Source: an uncultured Coriobacteriales bacterium
Lineage (GTDB): Bacteria > Actinomycetota > Coriobacteriia > Coriobacteriales > UMGS124
Direction of reading: 5' to 3'
NCBI GenBank assembly: GCA_903789505.1
Contig: CAIFEU010000024.1
Coordinates: forward strand, 1-21,937
Length of the DNA: 21,937 nucleotides
Below the pieces are notes generated by a model. It was not told where the DNA came from, ran no database searches, and saw nothing but the letters and a program-made list of their open reading frames with translations. A program made the position numbers and the translations under genes. Position 1 is the first letter of the stretch. Each line of letters starts with the position of its first letter. Below, one piece after another: positions 7,824-14,070 of the stretch.

Positions 7824-8369
7824 ATGAGCAAGGACAAGCGCAAGGATCTCAAGAAGACGATCAAGAGGCTCGAGGAGCGCATCGACGTCCTCGAGGAGAG
7901 GGTGGACTTCCTCGAGTCCGAGCTCGAGTACGAGGAGACCGACCGCGGCATCGAGACGATTGCCACCCAGGAGGCGGTCGCGCGCATCCTGCACCTGGTC
8001 GTGACCGACGACGCCGCACGTTCGGCGATGGCGGCGCGGCTGACCCAGCTGGCTGACGACGAGCCGGACTTCGAGGGCAGGCGCGAGGGCATCTACGACG
8101 AGTACTTCGGCGACGAGGACGAGGCCGACCTGGACGACGACGAGCTCTACGAGATGCAGGAGCGCATCTTCGCGGTCGACCACGAGGAGAGCCTCGACGA
8201 CATCGAGTACTACATCCTCGACGGCGCGATTAACGGCGTGCCCGCGGTGGACGAGTCGGACGACGAGGTCGACGCGGCAGCCGACCCGGACGAGGACGCG
8301 AGGGGCGCCGACGACGAGCCCGGCGAGGGCGTCGTCAAGATCGAGGTCGTCCAGGTCCAGGACGACTAG
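7824..8369 (+). CDS. Small, very acidic coiled-coil protein of unknown function
   Basis: I do not recognise this 181-residue protein. Residues 1-13 are lysine-rich. Residues about 10-45 form a heptad-like coiled coil (IKRLEERIDVLEERVDFLES). A helical segment follows (about 50-80). From about residue 85 the chain is dominated by Asp and Glu and ends in KIEVVQVQDD. No signal peptide or membrane segment is visible, so it should be cytosolic. The ATG at 7824 has GAAAGGGG (7811-7818) upstream. Longer in-frame versions from 7632 would add a Gly/Arg/Ser-rich segment that looks like translated non-coding GC-rich DNA. The spacer 7613-7823 contains no gene or clear promoter that I can support. The charge profile would suit an adaptor or a nucleic-acid-mimic protein, but nothing shows this. 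Confidence 0.7.
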   Translation: MSKDKRKDLKKTIKRLEERIDVLEERVDFLESELEYEETDRGIETIATQEAVARILHLVVTDDAARSAMAARLTQLADDEPDFEGRREGIYDEYFGDEDEADLDDDELYEMQERIFAVDHEESLDDIEYYILDGAINGVPAVDESDDEVDAAADPDEDARGADDEPGEGVVKIEVVQVQDD

Positions 8370-8460
8370 GCCCCGGGTGGGACGTCCGGGCGGGACGGCG
8401 CGCGAGCGTCCGCCCCGCCGGTAATCGCGCCCGCGCACAGGCTCGCACGACAGCCGCCCC

Positions 8461-8486
8461 GGCCCCCCCCCCCGGGGGGGGGGGCC
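8461..8486. terminator. 26-bp perfect G/C palindrome between convergent genes
   Basis: GG, eleven C, eleven G, then CC form a perfect palindrome with no loop. It lies between the convergent acidic-protein and universal-stress-protein genes, where a bidirectional terminator would be expected. No T-tract flanks it. The exact homopolymer lengths may not be reliable, since such runs are prone to slippage and sequencing error. Confidence 0.45.
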
Positions 8487-8538
8487 CCGGGGCCGCCTTC
8501 GTCCGCCTTGCAGCGGCGAACCCGCCCGCGCGGCGCGC

Positions 8539-9012
8539 CTACTTGATCGTGAGCACCGGCACGTCGACGCTGCCGAGCACGCCGTAGCTCACGCTGCCGA
8601 GCATGCCGCGCAGGGCGCCCAGGCCGCGGCGGCCCATGACGATCAGGTCGATGTCGTGGTCGCCCACGTACTCTGCGATGCCCCGCGCAGCGCCGGGGTA
8701 GGCGATGACGTCGACGCTCGCCTTGTCGCCGAGGCGCTCGAGGTCGTCGTGCACGCTGGCCTCCAGGCCGCTCTTGGCGGAGTCGATGACCCGCTTCATG
8801 TAGTCCTTGTACTCGTCGTACCCCATGAGGTCGGCGGAGCTCCAGAAGGGGTTGTCCGTGCCGAACGTGGGGTTGATGTCGGAGGAGGCGATGACGTTGA
8901 GGATCGTGATGTGCGCGCCCTCGACGCCGGCGACGAGGTCCTCCGCTGCCTTCAGGGCGTCGCGCGCGTGGTCAGAGCCATCGAAGGGAACGAGGATATT
9001 CTTGTACTTCAT
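8539..9012 (-). CDS. Universal stress protein, UspA family, nucleotide-binding type
   Basis: This 157-residue protein has the single-domain USP fold. It starts with ILVPFDGSDHARDAL (6-20), has the central strand ITILNV, and ends with IVMGRRG (124-130) and GSVSYGVLGSVDVPVL. The ATP-binding pattern of the family is G-2x-G-9x-G-S/T. Here Gly127, Gly130 and Gly139-Ser140 fit except that the last spacer is 8 residues. USPs are cytosolic proteins that tune stress and energy responses. The start ATG at 9012 has AAGGAG about 9 nt upstream. The gene lies downstream of the molybdenum enzyme on the same strand, with 82 bp between them that hold a possible promoter of its own. The link to the formate cluster is positional only. 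Confidence 0.93.
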   Translation of the reverse strand: MKYKNILVPFDGSDHARDALKAAEDLVAGVEGAHITILNVIASSDINPTFGTDNPFWSSADLMGYDEYKDYMKRVIDSAKSGLEASVHDDLERLGDKASVDVIAYPGAARGIAEYVGDHDIDLIVMGRRGLGALRGMLGSVSYGVLGSVDVPVLTIK

Positions 9013-9057
9013 GGTATCGCGCTCCTTATCTGCAAGAAAGGAAAGGCCAACGCAACG

Positions 9058-9074
9058 ATTAGTATAAAACTAAT
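9058..9074 (-). promoter_or_regulatory. AT-rich dyad with a -10-like element upstream of the stress protein gene
   Basis: ATTAGT-ATAAA-ACTAAT is a perfect 6-bp inverted repeat in a very GC-rich setting. On the minus strand it contains TATACT (9066-9061), close to the -10 consensus, about 49 bp before the start codon. The expected -35 position reads GGCTCA, which is poor. A second dyad, TTGA-N8-TCAA at 9083-9098, overlaps that position and could bind an activator. Confidence 0.45.
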
Positions 9075-9094
9075 TGCATGCGTTGAGCCTCCGG

Positions 9095-11626
9095 TCAAGA
9101 AGCATTACCCGAGCGGTCAGCCTGCGGTCCGTCCGCGGACCGCTGGCCCGCGGGGACGCCGCCCGCATCCCCCGACGCCCCGCTGACGGCGTCGACGGGC
9201 ACCGCGTCGCCCTTGGCGGCGCACACCCTGCGGACGCGCACGACGTTCTCCTGCGTCAGCGCCGCCCCCGACAGCGGGTCTAGGCGCAGCGGCGTGTGGT
9301 CGAGCGGCCCGACGCCCAGGGCGCCCTCGACCGCCTCACGCGAGCGGGCATGCTTGCCGGAGCGGGCGCCGGGGCTCGCGGTGGTGAAGAGCGCCGAGGG
9401 ATGAAGGTCGTCCGTGACGTGGGCGATCGCGCGGTCGACCCCGAGCTCGGAGCTCACCTCCACGATGTCGCCCTCCTCGACCCCCAGCTGGCTGGCGCGC
9501 GTCGAGTGCATCCACACCGCGCCCATGTGGTCGTCGGAGGCACGGCGCCCCTTCGCGCGCGGCCTGCTCACCCCGCGTGGCCCATGGGAGCGGCCGTCCG
9601 TCGCGTCACGCGGACCCGCCGGCGCCCCCGCGGCGTCGGCGTGCCCCGCCTTCGCGCCGGCGCCGCCCGAGCCGCCCTCGACCAATACCTGCGAGGACGT
9701 GTGGGAGACGAAGGGGTTGTTGCCCCCGATCAGGCGGAACTCGTCCCTGTCGGGCTCCACCAGCGGGGGCTGCCAGGCGGGCGTGCGCCCCAGCCCGGCG
9801 CGCTCCCAGACGTCGCTGGCAAAGGCGATCTTGCCGTCGGGGGTCTCGATGACCGGCTCTCCGGTCCGCTCCCCAAGGCTGACGCCCGTCTTCGCGAAGC
9901 CCCGCTCGCGCAGCTCGCCGAGGTCGACGCCGTAGGGCGCTATCTGAGCGCGGGCGAGGTCCTCGGCGGTGAAGTCGAAGTACTCCCCCACCCCGAGCGC
10001 CCCCGCGAGCTCACTGAAGATCCGGTCGGCAGGCCTGGTGTCGGGATGGATGAGGTCCAGGACGCGGTTGCGATAGTACAGCGTGTCGCCGAACGCGCCC
10101 ACGCCGCGGTCGGCCTCCAGGTAGCTCACCTCGGGAAGGACGTAGTCGGAGATCTGCGCCGTCTCGGACATGCGGATGTCGATGTCCACGAGCAGGTCGA
10201 GGTCTGAGAGCATGCGCATCCAGTCACGCGCGTTGCCGTAGCCCGTCGCCGGGTTCGAGGCGTAGGCGACCAGCGCGTGGAGCTCGCCCATCTCGATGGA
10301 CTCCCCAATCGTGGTGCACAGGCCCTCCCGCGGGTCGGCGAGCGGGTAGCGGTCCGCCCCCACCTTGGGGACGGTCGGCTCGGCGGGCGCGGGAAAGCTC
10401 CTGCCGCCCGCTTCCGGGGTCCGCGACCACTCCTCGAGCGTCCCCAGGCGGATCGTCGACGCGGGGTTGAGCGCGCCGCCGGGCTTGCCGAACGAGCCCA
10501 GAAGGGCGTCCACGAGCGCAATCATGCGCGTCGTCTGCGTCGAGTTCACGTAGGCGACGCCGAGGCCGCCGTGAAAGCCGCAGTCCACCACCGCGCGCGG
10601 CCGTGCGCCCCCCAGCCACCGCGCGACGCGCAGGATGTCGTCGGCGTCGACGTCGGCCTCGCGCGCGGCCCACCGCGCGTCGTAGGGGGACATCGCGCGC
10701 GCGAACTCGTCAAAGCCCGTGGTGTGCCGCGCGACGAACTCGTGGTCGTAGAGGTCCTCCTCGATCAGGACGTGCGCGATGCCGAGCAAGACGGCCAGGT
10801 CGTGGCCGGGGCGCACGCGCAGCCACAGGTCGGCGTAGTCCACCGTGGAGTTGCGCCGCGGGTCGACCACGACCACCCTCGCGCCGCGGCGATGGATGCC
10901 GCGCACCTCGTCGGCGATGCTCGCGCTGGCGGCGTCCATGGGAGAGCGGCCGAAGTAGACCACGCAGTCGGTGTTCGCCAGGTCGGTCTCGGGGCTGTAG
11001 CCCAGGGTGTGCTGCCAGGCGGTCACGCGCGACGCCTGGCAGGCGGCGTCGGCGGTGTAGATGTTGGGCGAGCCGAGCGCCCACAGCAGGCGCTGCGCGT
11101 AGCGCCAGTGGTACGAGGGCACGCCCGTGGTGAGCCCCAGGGACGAGGGACCGTGCTCGTCGATGATCGCGTGCAGGCGCCGAGCGATCTCCTCGTAGGC
11201 CTCGTCCCACCCGATGGGCTCAAAGCTGCCGTCGGGGCGGCGCCGCAGGGGGTGGGTCACGCGGTCGCGCTCCAGCGTCGGGAGCGCCAGGCGCCTGCGC
11301 CCGCGCCCGCAGAGGCGAACGGCGCCGCTGGGGTGCCCGGGGACCGGCAGCGTCGGCTCGATCGCCCCGTCGTCGCCCACGTGGGCGAAGAACCCGCAGT
11401 CGGCAGAGCACCCGCCGCAGGTGGTGACCACGTCGCGGTCCCACGCGGCGCGCGGCGCGGGCTGCGGGGCGCCGTCTTCCGGGGCCGCCCCGACGTCGGC
11501 CGCGCGGCTCGTCCGGTCGGGCCCCGCTCCCCCTCCCGCGTCCTCGCTCGTGCCCCGGCGTCCGTCCCGACCGCGCCTCCCAAGCGGGTCGGCGAGCGGC
11601 TCTCGGGGCTCGCTATCAGCAGACAT
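9095..11626 (-). CDS. Cytoplasmic molybdopterin oxidoreductase (DMSO reductase superfamily), Cys at the Mo-ligand position
   Basis: This 843-residue protein has the superfamily layout. The 4Fe-4S cluster ligands are Cys70, Cys73, Cys77 and Cys106. The likely Mo-ligand Cys196 is in DAACQASR. Cofactor-domain segments include VVVVDPRRNSTVDYADLWLR, LLGSFGKPGG and SETAQISDYVLPEVSYLE, and a C-terminal pterin-binding domain follows. No Tat signal is seen, so it should stay in the cytoplasm. It has a disordered N-terminal extension (1-66), a Gly/Ala-rich insertion (about 651-697) in the C-terminal domain, and a low-complexity tail. Its place after the hydrogenase and formate-channel genes suggests the FdhF role of formate hydrogenlyase. 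However, formate dehydrogenases have Sec/Cys followed by His, while this has Cys-Gln, and its core looks closer to the PhsA/PsrA branch. No partner B or C subunit is adjacent. GGGAGGA precedes the start at 11626. Confidence 0.85.
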   Translation of the reverse strand: MSADSEPREPLADPLGRRGRDGRRGTSEDAGGGAGPDRTSRAADVGAAPEDGAPQPAPRAAWDRDVVTTCGGCSADCGFFAHVGDDGAIEPTLPVPGHPSGAVRLCGRGRRRLALPTLERDRVTHPLRRRPDGSFEPIGWDEAYEEIARRLHAIIDEHGPSSLGLTTGVPSYHWRYAQRLLWALGSPNIYTADAACQASRVTAWQHTLGYSPETDLANTDCVVYFGRSPMDAASASIADEVRGIHRRGARVVVVDPRRNSTVDYADLWLRVRPGHDLAVLLGIAHVLIEEDLYDHEFVARHTTGFDEFARAMSPYDARWAAREADVDADDILRVARWLGGARPRAVVDCGFHGGLGVAYVNSTQTTRMIALVDALLGSFGKPGGALNPASTIRLGTLEEWSRTPEAGGRSFPAPAEPTVPKVGADRYPLADPREGLCTTIGESIEMGELHALVAYASNPATGYGNARDWMRMLSDLDLLVDIDIRMSETAQISDYVLPEVSYLEADRGVGAFGDTLYYRNRVLDLIHPDTRPADRIFSELAGALGVGEYFDFTAEDLARAQIAPYGVDLGELRERGFAKTGVSLGERTGEPVIETPDGKIAFASDVWERAGLGRTPAWQPPLVEPDRDEFRLIGGNNPFVSHTSSQVLVEGGSGGAGAKAGHADAAGAPAGPRDATDGRSHGPRGVSRPRAKGRRASDDHMGAVWMHSTRASQLGVEEGDIVEVSSELGVDRAIAHVTDDLHPSALFTTASPGARSGKHARSREAVEGALGVGPLDHTPLRLDPLSGAALTQENVVRVRRVCAAKGDAVPVDAVSGASGDAGGVPAGQRSADGPQADRSGNAS

Positions 11627-11880
11627 GCGCGTCCTCCCGTTCGTCTCCCTGCCGGCCGTGCCCCGCGCGCCGCCGTCGCACCGCCGCCCTCCCTGAGGCG
11701 TGCGGTCCCGGGCGCGCCAGGGGCGCCGAGCCGTGCCAGTCGAGAGCCTAGTCTACCCAACTTGCGCGCGGGACCTCTCGTGCCGGGGCCCGCCACGCCC
11801 GCAAACGGCGCGCCACCACATCGCCCGCCCCCTGCGTGTGCCAATCCCAGCGGCGCCCGTCGCCCGCCCCCCAAACGGCA

Positions 11881-11929
11881 GCGCCCCCGAAGTCCGCGCC
11901 CCTGGAGGGGTTTCCGGCTTCGGGGGCGC
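11881..11929 (-). terminator. Hairpin after the formate channel gene; rest of the 369-bp spacer is empty
   Basis: A perfect 12-bp inverted repeat (GCGCCCCCGAAG at 11881-11892 and CTTCGGGGGCGC at 11918-11929) encloses a 25-nt loop. The loop contains a smaller hairpin (CCCCTGGAGGGG). It lies about 65 bp past the channel stop codon, so it probably ends or attenuates that transcript; no T-tract follows. In the rest of 11627-11995 I see only the ribosome binding site of the molybdenum enzyme and no gene or clear promoter. Confidence 0.5.
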
Positions 11930-11995
11930 GGCGCCATGCCATGCGCTCGCCTTCGTTCGTGCGCACCGGCTTGGGCGCCTGAGGCAACCCGGGCG

Positions 11996-12850
11996 CTACT
12001 TCTCCGCCTTCTTGTGATATGCGAGCCAGTACACCAGGCCCACGAAGATGGCACCGCCCACGATGTTGCCCAGCGTCGCCAGGCCGATGTTGTAGAACGC
12101 GCCGGCCCAGGTCAGCGTGATGCCCTCGCCGTAGCCCATCGAGTTGGCGACGATGCCCATCGGCAGGAAGAACATGTTGGCCACGCAGTGCTCGAAGCCC
12201 ATGGCGACGAAGGCCATGACCGGGAAGATTGAGGTGAAGACCTTGTCGATGACCGTGCGCCCGCAGAAGCCCATCCACACCGCGAGGCACACCAGCAGGT
12301 TGCACCCGATACCGCGAAAGAAGATCTGGCCCGCGCTCAGGTTGATCTTACCGCTGGCGACCTTGACCATCTGGTCGCCGACCGTGTTGACGACGTCGCC
12401 GCTCGCGTAGCCCTTGGTGCCCATCAGCCCGCAGCCCACGATGACGCCGACCAGGATCAGCGAACCCAGGAAGTTGCCGACCCACACGACGACCCAGTTC
12501 TTGAGCAGCCCGCCCCAGCTGATCTTGCCGGAGAGCTTGGCGATGATCATCAGGGAGTTGCCGGTGAACAGCTCGGAGCCGGCGACGATGACGCACAGCA
12601 GGCCGAGCGCGAAGCACAGGCCGCCGAGCACGTTGGCGGCGGTGAAGCTCAGCGAGCTGTCGGCCTTGACGTAGGTCATGAACAGGGCGCCCAGGCCGAT
12701 CTGGATGCCGGCCATCAGCGCCAGCACGAACATGCGGCCCACGTCCATCGTCGCCTTGTTGACGCCGATGCCCTCGGCCTTGGCGAGCACCGCCGCGCCG
12801 GACAGGCAGTCCGGCTTGGTGGCGAGGACGTCCTCCTTGGATACTTCCAT
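11996..12850 (-). CDS. focA: FocA-family formate (formate/nitrite) channel
   Basis: This 284-residue inner-membrane protein has six hydrophobic segments and belongs to the FNT family of pentameric anion channels. Family signatures are visible: GSELFTGNSL (91-100), matching the Omega-loop threonine region (Thr96), and GFEHCVANMFFLPMGI, with His221 at the position of the conserved pore histidine of FocA. The closing segment GLATLGNIVGGAIFVGLVYW is also typical. ATG 12850 is chosen because GGAGG lies 5 nt upstream; an upstream TTG would only add four residues. It follows the hydrogenase peptidase gene on the same strand after 102 bp, as focB follows the hyf genes in E. coli. It likely moves formate across the membrane for use by the adjacent system. 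A nitrite or hydrosulfide substrate cannot be excluded from sequence. Confidence 0.92.
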   Translation of the reverse strand: MEVSKEDVLATKPDCLSGAAVLAKAEGIGVNKATMDVGRMFVLALMAGIQIGLGALFMTYVKADSSLSFTAANVLGGLCFALGLLCVIVAGSELFTGNSLMIIAKLSGKISWGGLLKNWVVVWVGNFLGSLILVGVIVGCGLMGTKGYASGDVVNTVGDQMVKVASGKINLSAGQIFFRGIGCNLLVCLAVWMGFCGRTVIDKVFTSIFPVMAFVAMGFEHCVANMFFLPMGIVANSMGYGEGITLTWAGAFYNIGLATLGNIVGGAIFVGLVYWLAYHKKAEK

Positions 12851-12916
12851 GCAGCCCTCCAAACCTCGAAGTCTCGCGGCGCGCCCCGCGGGCGGCCGCG
12901 CATGCCTCGCACGCGA

Positions 12917-12933
12917 GCGCCCCTGCGGGGCGC
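12917..12933. other. Short GC hairpin between the peptidase and channel genes
   Basis: GCGCCCC and GGGGCGC form a perfect 7-bp stem with a 3-nt loop (TGC). It lies in the 102-bp gap downstream of hycI. It may be a weak terminator or an RNA processing or stability element separating hydrogenase and channel expression. No T-tract is present. Confidence 0.4.
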
Positions 12934-12952
12934 GTCCGACGCTACCGGGCGC

Positions 12953-13468
12953 TCACCGCGCCTCGGCGCCTTCGGGCCCTCCTTCCGCGGCGTCGACCTC
13001 CCCCGCCTGCCAGGGACAGGCCTGGGGCTCAGAGCCCGTGCCGCGAGCCAGCCAGTCGTAGATGCGCTGGACCGATTCGAGGACCGCGGGGGTCAGCGCG
13101 TGGTAGAACTCGGTCTGGGCCGGCTGGATGCCCAGGAACACGACGTGGCCGCAGCATCCCTTGAGCTCCTTGATGAGGAAGCTCAGGGGCAGGGAGTGGG
13201 TCGTCACCAGGTAGTCGCTGGAGACGTCCTCCTCCTGCAGGGCCCTGATCGTCCCGGGCTCCTCCCCCATGTCGGCGGCGTCGACCAGGAGCAGTACGTC
13301 GGGGTTGCGCCTGCGGATGACGCTCAGGTCGTCCTCGGGCATCTGCCCGCCGTCGACGACGTCCCAGCCCTCGATCGGCTCGTCCTGCATCATCTTGGCG
13401 AGCATGGGCCCCGCCGCGTCGTCGCCGCGCAGGACCGCGCCGACGGTGAACACCACTTTTCCTGGCAT
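12953..13468 (-). CDS. hycI: NiFe-hydrogenase maturation endopeptidase HycI
   Basis: This 171-residue cytoplasmic peptidase is predicted to remove the C-terminal tail of the hydrogenase large subunit (HyfG here) after nickel insertion. The family's metal-probing residues are in place: Asp17 in RGDDAAGP, Asp63 in LLVDAADMG and His91 in TTHSLPL, corresponding to Asp16, Asp62 and His90 of E. coli HycI. The strings GGQMPEDDLSVIR and VVFLGIQPAQTEFY also match that protein. The C-terminal 25 residues are an acidic Gly/Ala-rich extension. Its start overlaps the stop of the preceding maturation gene by one base (TGATG), so the two are translationally coupled. Having the peptidase inside the operon with its substrate differs from E. 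coli hyf, which lacks its own. Confidence 0.95.
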   Translation of the reverse strand: MPGKVVFTVGAVLRGDDAAGPMLAKMMQDEPIEGWDVVDGGQMPEDDLSVIRRRNPDVLLLVDAADMGEEPGTIRALQEEDVSSDYLVTTHSLPLSFLIKELKGCCGHVVFLGIQPAQTEFYHALTPAVLESVQRIYDWLARGTGSEPQACPWQAGEVDAAEGGPEGAEAR

Positions 13469-13998
13469 CAGTCACGCACCCTTCCCATCAGGTACACCAC
13501 GTGGTTCTCCTCGATGAGCCGCAGCAGGCCCGCGAAGGCCCGCGCCCATTCGAGCTCCTCTGCCGCCTCGGGCCCCTCCTCCTGCGCCAGCGCGTCGCAG
13601 ACGTCGAGCGTGGGCGGCAGCAGCGTCGCGACGTGGCTGCTGTCGACCTGGATCTCCTGCCTGCGCAGGAGGCCCTCGAGCTTGTAGCGGGCGTCTCCCT
13701 GCGGGTAGCGTCCCACGACCCGGCGGTACGCCGCCATCGGGCAGCTCAGCGCCTCGTCGAAGCAGTCGATGACGCCCGTGTTGTGGCCCACTGCCAGCGT
13801 ATAGTACAGGATGTCTCGGGCGCCCTGGGGCATGGGCCGGTCCTCATCGAGGAACTTCCTGGACAGGCGGTAGAACACCGCCCGTCCGGGCGCCTTCTCG
13901 CGCCGCCCGTCGCGCTCGGGCCCGATGACCAGCGACTCGGCACTGGCATGGCCCGCCCGCATGGCCCGCTGCGCCTCTTCCGAAATGGCCACACCCAT
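13468..13998 (-). CDS. hycH: Formate hydrogenlyase maturation protein, HycH/HyfJ family
   Basis: This 176-residue protein matches E. coli HycH along its core: VFYRLSRKFLDED (41-53), ILYYTLAVGHNTGVIDCF (63-80), EALSCP, and the C-terminus VYLMGRVRD. HycH is needed to assemble active hydrogenase 3 from its large subunit; the mechanism is not fully settled. E. coli HycH is about 136 residues and starts near the VF.LSRKF motif, so about 40 N-terminal residues here (Ala/Glu/Arg-rich) are extra. ATG 13998 is preferred to the GTG at 14007 because AGGTGAGG sits just upstream of it. It follows hyfI after 72 bp that contain a strong hairpin, and it is coupled to hycI. In hyf nomenclature this is hyfJ. 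Confidence 0.9.
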   Translation of the reverse strand: MGVAISEEAQRAMRAGHASAESLVIGPERDGRREKAPGRAVFYRLSRKFLDEDRPMPQGARDILYYTLAVGHNTGVIDCFDEALSCPMAAYRRVVGRYPQGDARYKLEGLLRRQEIQVDSSHVATLLPPTLDVCDALAQEEGPEAAEELEWARAFAGLLRLIEENHVVYLMGRVRD

Positions 13999-14035
13999 GT
14001 GCCTCACCTACCGCCTTTCGTCCGGAGCCCCGACG

Positions 14036-14061
14036 CCCGGGCGGCGGGGGCGCCGCCCGGG
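14036..14061. other. Strong intercistronic hairpin between hyfI and hycH
   Basis: CCCGGGCGGCG and CGCCGCCCGGG form a perfect 11-bp stem around a GGGG loop. It lies within the 72-bp gap of an otherwise tightly packed operon and starts 9 bp after the hyfI stop codon. With no T-tract, it is more likely an attenuator or an RNA stabiliser that sets structural versus maturation gene levels than a full terminator. This is inference. Confidence 0.5.
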
Positions 14062-14070
14062 GCATCGACG

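Noticed and set aside
9083..9098. FNR box candidate TTGA-N8-TCAA
   Set aside because: The FNR consensus has 6 bases between TTGA and TCAA; here there are 8. It is kept only as a possible dyad near the stress protein promoter, not as an FNR site.
9095..11626. Naming the molybdenum enzyme fdhF
   Set aside because: The residue after the Mo-ligand Cys is Gln rather than the His conserved in formate dehydrogenases, so the symbol would overstate the evidence.
10277..12232. Long plus-strand open frame (651 codons) across the molybdenum enzyme and the spacer before it
   Set aside because: It is antisense to a clear molybdopterin oxidoreductase. Its translation is rich in Arg, Ala, Val and Gly with no domain, as expected from codon bias in GC-rich DNA.
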